NCBI GenBank assembly: GCA_016704345.1
Contig: JADJAH010000003.1
Location: forward strand, 124,001 to 188,000
DNA from: Ignavibacteria bacterium
GTDB taxonomy: Bacteria; Bacteroidota; Ignavibacteria; Tepidaquicellales; Tepidaquicellaceae
Reading direction: 5' to 3'
Length of the DNA stretch: 64,000 bases
A program made the position numbers and the translations under genes. Position 1 is the stretch's first letter; every line of letters starts with the position of its first letter. A model generated the notes under the pieces. It was not told the DNA's origin and ran no database searches. It saw only the letters and a program-made list of their open reading frames with translations. Below are positions 38,082-46,549 of this stretch, one piece after another.

Positions 38082-40673
38082 CTATCTCTTCAATCCCCTC
38101 CGTGCATTTCTTCTCTTAAAAAACTTTTCTATCTCAACTGCAAAGAACACAATTGAAGATACACCCATAGTAATACCGAGCTCTTCTAATGATAATGGTT
38201 GAGTCTTGAAAAAGGTGTTGAATAGAGGAACATAAATTGTAAGCAGTTGCAGCAACACCGTTAACCCTGCGGCAAATAAAAGCGGAACGTTTGATAAGAG
38301 TCCTGCTTTGAAAAGTGATTCCTTGCCTGTCCTGATAGCCAGCAGGTGCGCTATCTGACAAAAACAAAGAACCGTAAAAACCATTGTCTGCCAATGAGTG
38401 TTCTTGCTTCCATAGTATACAGCCAGTGTTCCGATGCACAGAAATCCAATAAGCAATCCAACCCAAATAATATGAAATGCCATTCCATCGGAGAAAATAT
38501 TATCCTTTGGATTTCTTGGTTTTCTTTTCATGATTTCTTTCTCGGCAGGCTCGGAAGCGAGCGCAAGACCCGGAAGTCCGTCAGTAACTAGATTAACCCA
38601 GAGAATGTGAATCGGCAGAAGTGGAACCGGAAGTCCGAAGAACGGCGCAAGGAACATGGTCCAGATCTCTCCGCTGTTGCCTGTCATTACATATTTGATG
38701 AACTTGAGTATGTTGTCATATACTCTTCTTCCGCTTCCAACGGCATTAACTATTGTTGCAAAGTTGTCGTCAAGCAATATCATGTCCGAAGCTTCCTTTG
38801 CAACTTCGGTTCCGCTGATTCCCATTGCAACGCCGATGTCGGCATTCTTCAATGCGGGCGCATCGTTCACTCCGTCTCCTGTCATTGCAACAAATTGTCC
38901 CTTGTCCTGCAAGCCTGTAATGATCTTCAGCTTCTGTTCAGGACTGACTCTTGCATATACTTTCGTTTCAAGTACATATCTTTCAAATTCATCCTGATCC
39001 ATCTGATCCAACTCTATGCCTGTAAGGACTCTGTCCTTTGAACTTACAATAATTCCAATCTGCTTTGCGATCGCTTCAGCCGTTGCAGGATGATCACCTG
39101 TAATCATAACCGGAATGATTCCGGCATCTTTACATTTCTTCACAGCTTCGGCTACTTCTTCTCTTGCCGGGTCTATCATTCCCGCATATCCAAGAAACGT
39201 AAGCTCAGTCTCAAGTTCTTTGGCTTCAAAATCCTGATCGAACTCATCCATGATCTTCGCCGCATATCCAAGCACCCTTAAACCACTTCCCGACAGGATC
39301 TCAATTTCTCTTCTCCAAACTTCCACAGACATGGATTGTTCAACACAGATACCGTTGAGTATAATTTCTCCTGCTCCTTTGGTAATGCTGATGAACTTGC
39401 TTCCGGCTTTGTGAACCGTTGTCATCTGCTTTCTCTGCGAGTCGAATGGGATCTCGGAAACTCTTGTAAACTTCTCCTCGCATTCAATACGGCGATGTCC
39501 TTTAGAGGAAGCAAACTCTGCAAGCGCAACTTCGGTTGAATCACCTAGTAACACGCCACTCTCTGAATATGACGCGTCGTTATTGAGCGCCATGCAAGTG
39601 ATGAGGAAATCTTTGCCTTCAAGCTCTTGCAGTTCAAGCCCGTGATCTGCTTCAACGATCTCTTTAACTTCCATCTTATTCTTGGTGAGAGTGCCCGTCT
39701 TGTCTGTGCAGATGTAGGTCACCGATCCGAGAGTTTCTACAGCCGGAAGTTTTCTGATCAGAGCATTCTGCTTCACCATTCTCTTTGCCCCGATTGCAAG
39801 AGCAATAGTTACTACTGCAGGCAATGCTTCCGGAATCGCAGCTACGGCAAGCGATATAGATGTCAGGAGAAGGTTGAAGACTTCTTCTCCGCGAAGCAGG
39901 CCAAGCAGAAAAATGATTCCACAAATGAAGAAAATTACCAAGGACAATCTTCTCCCGAAATCACCAAGACGCTTCTGCAATGGAGTCATGGTGCCGTCTC
40001 CCTGAATCATCTTGGCGATAAGCCCGAGTTCGGTTTTCATTCCGGTTGCAACTACAAATCCGGTGCCTCTTCCGTTTGTAACATGCGTTCCCTTGTACGC
40101 CATGTTTGTCCTGTCTCCGAGCACATAGCTTCCTTCGGGTAGTAATAAGGTTGTCTTGAGTATATCGTTTGATTCGCCGGTGAGAGTTGATTCGTCTATC
40201 TTAAGGTTGAACGATTCGTTCATGCGGATGTCTGCAGGAACAACGTTTCCCGCTTCAAGAAGAACAAGATCTCCGGGAACTATCTCTGAAGATTCAATTT
40301 CGTAGATCTTTCCTTCGCGGATGACGCGCGTCATTGTAGCCGACATTTTTTTCAGCGCTTCAATTGCCTTCTCAGCTCTGTATTCCTGTATGAAGCCGAC
40401 AAAAGTATTTAGTACAACTATCGCGAGTATAATTATAGTATCCGTAATGTCACCTATGAATCCCGAAATGATCGAAGCAATTATCAGCACAATGACCATG
40501 AAATCCGTCAGTTGCTGAGCAAGTATCATGAGCGGAGTTTTGCGCTTTGCTTCTTCAACTTCATTCTTGCCGTATTCTTCTATCTTTCTTCTGACATTTG
40601 TCAAAGATAAACCCTTGCTGCCCGTATCTAAAACGCGGGAAGTTTCTTCGGCTGAGATAAGGTGCCAGTTCAT
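38082..40673 (-). CDS. P-type cation-transporting ATPase (P2 / calcium-type)
   Basis: The 863 residues contain all P-ATPase landmarks: TGES at 165-168, PEALP at 281-285 in M4, phosphorylated Asp324 in DKTGTLT, TGDGVNDAP and the hinge motif in the nucleotide-binding region, and a terminal set of transmembrane helices. PEALP plus the total length fits P2A/P2B-like bacterial calcium pumps (PacL/LMCA1 type), though cation specificity is not certain. It exports calcium or manganese from the cytoplasm using ATP. Two small genes on the same strand lie upstream. Downstream is the galactose-oxidase-like fragment, whose open frame overlaps the ATPase 3' end. Confidence 0.93.
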   Translation of the reverse strand: MNWHLISAEETSRVLDTGSKGLSLTNVRRKIEEYGKNEVEEAKRKTPLMILAQQLTDFMVIVLIIASIISGFIGDITDTIIILAIVVLNTFVGFIQEYRAEKAIEALKKMSATMTRVIREGKIYEIESSEIVPGDLVLLEAGNVVPADIRMNESFNLKIDESTLTGESNDILKTTLLLPEGSYVLGDRTNMAYKGTHVTNGRGTGFVVATGMKTELGLIAKMIQGDGTMTPLQKRLGDFGRRLSLVIFFICGIIFLLGLLRGEEVFNLLLTSISLAVAAIPEALPAVVTIALAIGAKRMVKQNALIRKLPAVETLGSVTYICTDKTGTLTKNKMEVKEIVEADHGLELQELEGKDFLITCMALNNDASYSESGVLLGDSTEVALAEFASSKGHRRIECEEKFTRVSEIPFDSQRKQMTTVHKAGSKFISITKGAGEIILNGICVEQSMSVEVWRREIEILSGSGLRVLGYAAKIMDEFDQDFEAKELETELTFLGYAGMIDPAREEVAEAVKKCKDAGIIPVMITGDHPATAEAIAKQIGIIVSSKDRVLTGIELDQMDQDEFERYVLETKVYARVSPEQKLKIITGLQDKGQFVAMTGDGVNDAPALKNADIGVAMGISGTEVAKEASDMILLDDNFATIVNAVGSGRRVYDNILKFIKYVMTGNSGEIWTMFLAPFFGLPVPLLPIHILWVNLVTDGLPGLALASEPAEKEIMKRKPRNPKDNIFSDGMAFHIIWVGLLIGFLCIGTLAVYYGSKNTHWQTMVFTVLCFCQIAHLLAIRTGKESLFKAGLLSNVPLLFAAGLTVLLQLLTIYVPLFNTFFKTQPLSLEELGITMGVSSIVFFAVEIEKFFKRRNARRGLKR

Positions 40674-40814
40674 CTTACGGCTGTGAAATGTTTTTCAGAA
40701 AATGGTGATATGTCCATCGGTAAGCCTTTGATGAGAATATTTGATTGGGATATATCTTTATTATACAGGATATCTGATTATTCGGAATCTTGCTTTAAGG
40801 ATGAAAGAAAGCGC

Positions 40815-41024
40815 TTATTGCTTGGGGGCGGGGCAGGTGCTGATCCCTAAAATTTTATATAAGCCGCAGAATCCAACCAGACTTGTTACTACAAATGCAA
40901 TTCCAAGTATTAACAGAATTATTCCAATGATCCCTGTAACAGCGCCGGTAAAGTAAAGATAGAAAAATACTGCCGCGAGTATGTACCTGATGATCTTGTC
41001 GGCGCTTCCCATGTTCTTTTGCAT
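40815..41024 (-). CDS. DUF2892 (YgaP-like) small membrane protein
   Basis: The 69-residue protein has the DUF2892 form: MGSADKIIRYILAAVFFYLY, then GIIGIILLILGIAFVVTSLVGFCGLYKILGI with the ending STCPAP. Two transmembrane helices and a conserved Cys after Gly are typical. It is an inner-membrane protein of unknown function. It lies 141 bases upstream of the ATPase gene in the same direction. Confidence 0.85.
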   Translation of the reverse strand: MQKNMGSADKIIRYILAAVFFYLYFTGAVTGIIGIILLILGIAFVVTSLVGFCGLYKILGISTCPAPKQ

Positions 41025-41141
41025 ACGTCTTCTTAGTTTAGATTAAAAGAAATTATTTTTGCCTACACAATTTTGCACAAACCAAACCGCCGCATTGTTA
41101 AAATGCGTTTCCTGAAATTTTCGGATCTCTTCAATCACCAA

Positions 41142-41375
41142 TTATCTTTGTTCTTCTCCTTCATGGCGCTCGTCACATCTTGTGCCTCTCTGCACCGGTA
41201 TACATTTGAATGTTCCGTAACTGCAAAAGACACAACAATCTTTCTCTAACGGGCGCAATAAATTTCCACAACCAAGACATGTGTAAAACCAAAGGCATGA
41301 ATTTTCAGGTATATCTTCCCGATGCGTAAATCCGCATTCAGGACAACGGATTGTTGAAACTGTTACAATCTCCAT
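41142..41375 (-). CDS. GDCCVxC-type small cysteine protein
   Basis: The 77 residues show Cys pairs CPECGF, CLGCGN and the block DCCVFCSYGTFKC, close to the GDCCVxC family, with Lys where Gly is usual. The first two pairs could bind zinc like a rubredoxin-type knuckle. Family members sometimes contain selenocysteine in the double Cys; here both positions are Cys codons. Function is unknown; relatives often lie by metal-resistance genes. Confidence 0.75.
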   Translation of the reverse strand: MEIVTVSTIRCPECGFTHREDIPENSCLWFYTCLGCGNLLRPLEKDCCVFCSYGTFKCIPVQRGTRCDERHEGEEQR

Positions 41376-41919
41376 TTCGTGTTCCTTTTACCTTTTGGAA
41401 CTTAGCAAACTAACGCTAAGCTGTAAATGTAAATATTAAGACCCCATTCTTTTCAAATAAAAACGCGTTGCACTCTTTGCCCGTGTCAGATTCTCCCGCT
41501 TTGTTTACTATCAATCTCATTCTAATTTTCCAGAGGGAACTCAGCGGGGACGAAAAGGGTGTGATTTGAAAGAGGGAATGGTTTCAGCTTTATAGATATA
41601 ACTTCAAGCTCTCGTGGTACAGAGGAAGGAGGAGAGTATTACATTTGAATGTCGGAGTATTGCCTGTTAGATGCGGCGGCCCCAACTATAATGGATACGC
41701 CGCCGTTGGGAAAATACAAAAACCCCGAAGTAGTGTAAGGGGTGACATTACTTGTAACTTAATCATTCATCTCCACAGCAGGCTTTCATTTCTCCATACA
41801 GGATTGCAATTCTATTCTGAAGTGTCCGGTAGTGATGTGATTCATTGGCTGGGGTAAGACCTCGAATCTACTGCCTTGACTGACTGAATTTAACTGCATA
41901 CTTTTGCGCGGAGAAAAAT
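41376..41919. other. Long spacer without recognised gene
   Basis: Holds short repeats only: CCCGTGTCAGATTCTCC near 41482, CAGCGGGGACGAAAAGGG near 41540, and ACCCCGAAGTAGTGTAAGGGGTGACA near 41732, a degenerate form of the CCCGAAGGGGTGAC family. I see nothing else in it. Confidence 0.6.
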
Positions 41920-42123
41920 ATGCTTGAGAAAAAAGAACTCATATCGGCAATGGAAACTCTTCCGGAATATCCCTCACTCGAAGAAGTAATTCAGAAGATC
42001 ATTCTGCTTGACAAGATCAATCAGGGCTTGGATGATGTGTTGAATGATAGAACTTATACCCATGAACAGGTAATGGAGATGATGAAAAAATGGTCAAAGT
42101 CAGATGGACGCAAAGAGCCGTAG
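41920..42123 (+). CDS. Antitoxin of a ParE/RelE-type pair
   Basis: The 67 residues (LEKKELISAMETLPEYPSL, YTHEQVMEMMKKW) look like a small helical antitoxin. The 3' end overlaps the toxin start by 34 bases in another frame, the usual translational coupling of such pairs. Family is not certain (it is neither a plain RHH nor an HTH motif). It should neutralise the toxin and probably represses the operon. Confidence 0.75.
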   Translation: MLEKKELISAMETLPEYPSLEEVIQKIILLDKINQGLDDVLNDRTYTHEQVMEMMKKWSKSDGRKEP

Positions 42124-42380
42124 ATGATCTTGAGCAGATTCACAACTACATAACGCAGCAATCACCGCACTTCGCTTCAGTAGAAATTCTGAAAATTCTT
42201 GATTGTGAAAAGCTAATTCGGGATCACCCTAACAGCGGAAGAATTGTACCAGAAATCGACAACGCCAACATAAGAGAAATCATCAAAGGCAGTTACAGTG
42301 TTATCTATTCCTGTGAAGAAGCAGGATGTGTGAGTATTCTGACAGTTTTTCATTCGTCCCGATCGCTGAAAGGGATTTAA
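42090..42380 (+). CDS. ParE/RelE-superfamily toxin
   Basis: The 96 residues are a ParE-type toxin: VRWTQRAVDDLEQIHNYITQ, then RDHPNSGRIVPEI, REIIKGSYSVIYS and ILTVFHSSRSL. The R-x-P-x-S-G-R-x-V-P and strand pattern fit ParE rather than YafQ. ParE toxins poison DNA gyrase; related RelE toxins cut mRNA. The start lies inside the antitoxin gene. The reading frame looks intact, in contrast to the broken higB. Confidence 0.88.
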   Translation: MVKVRWTQRAVDDLEQIHNYITQQSPHFASVEILKILDCEKLIRDHPNSGRIVPEIDNANIREIIKGSYSVIYSCEEAGCVSILTVFHSSRSLKGI

Positions 42381-43024
42381 TGATTTGATCCCGCTCTTCG
42401 GCATCCGGCAATTGTGAGCATTTTTTATTTAGCAAACATCTAATCCCCATATTATCAATTTGCAAATGCGAATCCTGTAGGGATTCCATGTTTATAGAAA
42501 TCCATCATGATGATGCAACGACCCTGAAGGGGTCGAACAAATTTGTCTATTTCAAAAATCACGTAATTGGGAATTGTCTATTATTCGACCCCTTCGGGGG
42601 CGCGCTGTAATTGTGATTCGTTGTTACAAACATGGGATGCCTTCGGCAAGCGTTATTTGTGTCGGGAAAGAAGTCCCGACAAAACAAAAAAGACTTTGAA
42701 CTAGCTTTTGAATTTGTCAAGTTAGTCTGAGTAAACTAAATGCGTCAGGACGGAAGTCCTGACGCCATAAGGAAGACCCCATTCTTAAGTATTTCGAAAC
42801 TGGATACACGGAGATACACGGAGGGTCAAGGAGTTCCACTGAGATTGAAAAGTGAATGTGCTGTATATATTTAGATACGGGGATTTTGATTTCTACATGT
42901 TCCGAAATGAAGCGCCGTTCTTAATCTGAAAAGTCTAACAGTTGTTTCCTATTTGTTTTCTCTGTGTACCTCTGTGATTTCTCCGTGGAGCTCCGAGTAA
43001 AAGAATGATACACAAGCCAAGACA
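42381..43024. repeat. Repeat cluster downstream of the toxin-antitoxin genes
   Basis: Contains inverted CCCTGAAGGGGTCGAAC (about 42519) and TTCGACCCCTTCGGGGG (about 42580), a twin-hairpin copy in reverse orientation with a longer gap between its hairpins (about 42657-42772), and the inverted third copy of the CTCCGTG repeat (42795-43010). No gene seen. Confidence 0.8.
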
Positions 43025-44905
43025 CTATTCAACTATCAATGTCTGCTTCAGCTTTTCAGCAGTCTTGCTTCCAACAGATCTCTCGACAATGTTGAAGTTG
43101 TTCTTCAGCACTTCCCGAAGATTTTCCACAGAACCAAATTCTATCAGCAACTTCTTTGCAGTCTTCTCTCCGATGCCTTCAACCTCCGTAAGCTCCGTTG
43201 CAAGCGTTCTCTTGTTCCTTAGTTGCTTGTGGAAAGTTACGGCAAATCGGTGTGCTTCATCCCTAACTCTTTGCAATAGCCTTAAACCGGCCGATGTCTT
43301 CGGAATATTGAACGGATCTGATTCTCCAGGAAAGAATACTTCTTCGAGTTTCTTTGCAAGTCCGATGACGGGTATTTCCTTCAATCCCAAATCATCAAGA
43401 ACTTTCACGGCGGAAGAAAGTTGTCCTTTCCCACCGTCAATTATTACAAGATCCGGTTCGGAAGAAAAACTCATGTCACTTCCTGAACTTTCCTCTCCGC
43501 TGGTTTCATTTTCCGCCATCCTTCTGAATCTTCTGTGTATAACTTCGCGCATTGAAAGAAAATCATCCGGAGTTCCTGTCTCATTCATGACAGCCATGAT
43601 CTTGAATTTTCTGTAATCCGATTTCTTTGGCTTGCCGTCAACAAACACCACCATCGAAGCAACCGTATCCGTTCCTTGTATGTGAGAAATGTCAAAGCAC
43701 TCGATTCTTCTCGGAAGCTTTGACAATCTCAGATCCTTTCTCAACGACTCTACCGACGGAGCAACAAATTCCCGCTTCATCTTTGTAAGAATCAACTCGT
43801 CAAGTAAAAGTCTAGCATTCTTCTTTACAAGGAAAACAAGTTTGTACTTGTCTCCGATCTTTGGTACGACAAACTCTACTTTGCCCTGCTTCATCTTCAT
43901 CAACCACTCCCGCACAGTTTCAGGATCCTCCGGCTCTTCCATTAGGTATAGCTGATCAGGAACAAAATCTGTTTTGCTGTAATGACTAGTGATCAGCTTC
44001 TCCATTATCTCGCCGTCGCTTGTCTCTTCAACATTGCTCATAAAATAGTGCGTCTTGCCCGCAACTTTTCCGTCGCGGACTTTGAGAATCATTCCGCAGC
44101 AATCGCCTCTGACTCTGTCGAAAGCAACGATGTCCCTGTCAGCTTCTTCATGGTCAATGAGCTTTTGCTTTGATGAATAGACTTCGATCGAATTGATCTT
44201 GTCCCTTGTCCTTGCCGCTCTTTCGAACTGCATCTTCTCCGAGTAATCTTCCATTTTTGCTTTCAACTCGTTGATCAGTGTTGTCGTCTTTCCGTTAAGC
44301 AATTTTCCGACTTCATTGATCATGTCATTGTAATCTTCCCTGCTGACAAACGCTTCACATGGTCCCTCGCATTTGTGAATGTGATAATCAAGACAAACCT
44401 TGTATTTCTTTTGCGCAATTGTCTCATCGGTCAAATGAAAATTGCACGACCTTATCATGAAAATATCTCTCACTGCTTTAAGTGCAAAGCGCATGTTCTT
44501 CACATCCGTGTACGGTCCGAAATATTTTGAACCGTCGGACCTCTTCTTCCGCGTAGGGAAAACTCTCGGAAACGGTTCGTTTGTAATAACAATGTATGGA
44601 TAAGACTTGTCGTCTTTAAGATTGATGTTGTAGCGGGGTTTAAGAGACTGGATCAGATTCTGTTCTAGTATCAGCGCCTCAATTTCATTGTCCGTAGTAA
44701 TGATCTCAAGATCTTTGATCTTTGAGATCATGGCATTGAGCATCGGACTGTTTGGCCGGGTCTGGAAATACTGCCGGACTCTGTTTCTCAAAACCTTTGC
44801 CTTGCCTACATACAGCAGCACTCCCGCCGCATCCCTGAATTGATACACCCCCGGAGTGGAAGGAAGATTCCTTAGTTTTTCTTCAAGTGACGGAGTGTTC
44901 TGCAA
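43025..44905 (-). CDS. uvrC: UvrABC system protein C
   Basis: The 626-residue protein has the full UvrC plan: GIY-YIG nuclease (LPSTPGVYQFRDAAGVLLYVGKA) at about residues 12-90, a central UVR motif (KMEDYSEKMQFERAARTRDKI), the RNase-H-like endonuclease domain (RIECFDISHIQGTDTVASMVVF, DLVIIDGGKGQLSSA) and a C-terminal helix-hairpin-helix (LTEVEGIGEKTAKKLLIEFGS). UvrC makes the two incisions around damaged bases after UvrA and UvrB. Length is usual for the family. Confidence 0.97.
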   Translation of the reverse strand: MQNTPSLEEKLRNLPSTPGVYQFRDAAGVLLYVGKAKVLRNRVRQYFQTRPNSPMLNAMISKIKDLEIITTDNEIEALILEQNLIQSLKPRYNINLKDDKSYPYIVITNEPFPRVFPTRKKRSDGSKYFGPYTDVKNMRFALKAVRDIFMIRSCNFHLTDETIAQKKYKVCLDYHIHKCEGPCEAFVSREDYNDMINEVGKLLNGKTTTLINELKAKMEDYSEKMQFERAARTRDKINSIEVYSSKQKLIDHEEADRDIVAFDRVRGDCCGMILKVRDGKVAGKTHYFMSNVEETSDGEIMEKLITSHYSKTDFVPDQLYLMEEPEDPETVREWLMKMKQGKVEFVVPKIGDKYKLVFLVKKNARLLLDELILTKMKREFVAPSVESLRKDLRLSKLPRRIECFDISHIQGTDTVASMVVFVDGKPKKSDYRKFKIMAVMNETGTPDDFLSMREVIHRRFRRMAENETSGEESSGSDMSFSSEPDLVIIDGGKGQLSSAVKVLDDLGLKEIPVIGLAKKLEEVFFPGESDPFNIPKTSAGLRLLQRVRDEAHRFAVTFHKQLRNKRTLATELTEVEGIGEKTAKKLLIEFGSVENLREVLKNNFNIVERSVGSKTAEKLKQTLIVE

Positions 44906-45016
44906 GCTTAAAGTTCAGTATGATTTATTCTTGATAAACAGAATTGTTCTCCGAAGTCAGAAAGTTCAACGGAGCAATAAAAATATTCTTTGCAAGATCT
45001 GCCTGCGAAATTGCCA

Positions 45017-45418
45017 TCAACTTTTCTTCGGCTCTGTCAACTCCATTAGTACTCCGTTAGTTGACTTCGGATGCAGGAAAGCAATCAGCATATCATCAGC
45101 TCCGGTTCTCGGTGTTTCATTGATGAGATTGATTCCTGACGCTTTGAGTTTGTTCAGCGCTCCGGCAATGTCTTCTATGCCGAATGACACATGATGTATT
45201 CCTTCTCCTCTTTTTTCAATGTGCTTGGAAATCGGTGATTCAGGATCAGTTCCCTCAAGCAGTTCTATGTCGCAGTTGTCAAGATGAAATTTTCTTACAT
45301 TAACTTTCTGCTCCTCTACATGTTCCTGTTCGCTTGCATTGGTGCCGAATATTTTTTCAAACACAGGCACCGAATCATTTAAAGATTTCACCGCAATTCC
45401 TATATGAGCAAGTTTCAT
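45017..45418 (-). CDS. mce: Methylmalonyl-CoA epimerase
   Basis: The 133-residue VOC-fold enzyme carries the expected ligands: His5 (LAHIG), His75 or His76 (GEGIHHVSF) and a C-terminal Glu (GVLMELTEP). It interconverts the R and S forms of methylmalonyl-CoA in propionate and odd-chain metabolism, together with a B12-dependent mutase not in this window. It sits between uvrC and the manC-like gene on the minus strand. Confidence 0.92.
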   Translation of the reverse strand: MKLAHIGIAVKSLNDSVPVFEKIFGTNASEQEHVEEQKVNVRKFHLDNCDIELLEGTDPESPISKHIEKRGEGIHHVSFGIEDIAGALNKLKASGINLINETPRTGADDMLIAFLHPKSTNGVLMELTEPKKS

Positions 45419-45442
45419 GTCAGTATTCTATTCACTTTGTTT

Positions 45443-46549
45443 TTAAAGAAATTGTTCCAATCCTTTGCGTCTCAGATAATCAACCACATCTTTAACACAC
45501 TGAGCTTCTCCCCGTTTGCATATCAAAAGACCGTTGTCAGTATTAATGATCAGAAGATCTTCAACGCCGATCGTAGCAACAATCTTCTGGTCGTTAATGA
45601 TCATACAGTTCTTGGTATCAATGGTGACAGTCCTTCCTTGCTTTACATTACCATCCTGATCCTTCTCCTTTATATTGTACACTTCATCCCATGCGCCAAC
45701 ATCGTTCCAGCCAAAATGACTTCTGATTATGAAAACGTTCATGGATTTTTCCATCACTCCGTAATCGATAGAAATGCTTTTCAGCTTTGCATACTCTTCT
45801 TCGAGCTGCTTGTCAAAGTCGGGAGCAAAGAGTTTTTGAGAAAGCCTTTGAAGCGACTCATTCAGGTCAGGCATGAGTCCGGCAATTTCCTGCATCATCG
45901 TGTCTGTCCTGAATATGAACATGCCGCTGTTCCAAAGGAAGTCGCCGCTTTCGAGAAATGCTTTTGCAACTTCGAGATTTGGCTTCTCCGCAAAGGTTTT
46001 TACCCTGTAAATTTTTTCGCTTACTGCTTTACCTTTGCTTTCAAACTCAACATCCACAAAATGATCTGCATCATATTGTATATAACCGTAGCCAGTTTCC
46101 GGCTTTGTCGGATGAATACCAAGAGTTACAATTCCGCCGTTGCCGTTTACAAAAGCCAGTCCGGAACTGATTATCCTGTGAAACTCATCAAGGTCTTCTA
46201 TCAGGTGATCAGCGGCAACTACAAGTACGTTCGCCTTCGGATCAAAGTGTCCGATGAAAAGACAGGCAAGTCCAATACAAGGAGCAGTGTTTCTTCCAAT
46301 CGGTTCGCAGATGATATTCTCTTCAGGAATCCTGGGAAGTTGTTTCTTTACTTCGTTCTTGTAGATGACGTTTGTCACCACAAAAATTCTTTCATCTTTG
46401 AATATTCCTTCCAGGCGTTTGTAAGCCTGCTGAAGAAGTGATTCGCTGTCATTGGCAATCTTCAGAAATTGCTTCGGTACTTTTAATGTGCCCTTGGGCC
46501 AGAACCTTGTCCCGACACCTCCTGCCATGATCACTGCATAATTATTCAT
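45443..46549 (-). CDS. manC: Mannose-1-phosphate guanylyltransferase
   Basis: The 368 residues start with the nucleotidyltransferase signature MAGGVGTRFWPKGT and KVPKQFLKI, followed by EPIGRNTAPCIGLAC and a C-terminal hexapeptide-poor beta region, as in ManC/CpsB without the isomerase extension. It makes GDP-mannose for surface polysaccharides or glycosylation. It overlaps the upstream gene end by four bases, so the two are probably co-transcribed. Confidence 0.92.
   Translation of the reverse strand: MNNYAVIMAGGVGTRFWPKGTLKVPKQFLKIANDSESLLQQAYKRLEGIFKDERIFVVTNVIYKNEVKKQLPRIPEENIICEPIGRNTAPCIGLACLFIGHFDPKANVLVVAADHLIEDLDEFHRIISSGLAFVNGNGGIVTLGIHPTKPETGYGYIQYDADHFVDVEFESKGKAVSEKIYRVKTFAEKPNLEVAKAFLESGDFLWNSGMFIFRTDTMMQEIAGLMPDLNESLQRLSQKLFAPDFDKQLEEEYAKLKSISIDYGVMEKSMNVFIIRSHFGWNDVGAWDEVYNIKEKDQDGNVKQGRTVTIDTKNCMIINDQKIVATIGVEDLLIINTDNGLLICKRGEAQCVKDVVDYLRRKGLEQFL

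Noticed and set aside
41142..41375. Selenocysteine in the GDCCVxC-like protein
   Set aside because: Both key positions are ordinary Cys codons and no in-frame TGA is present.
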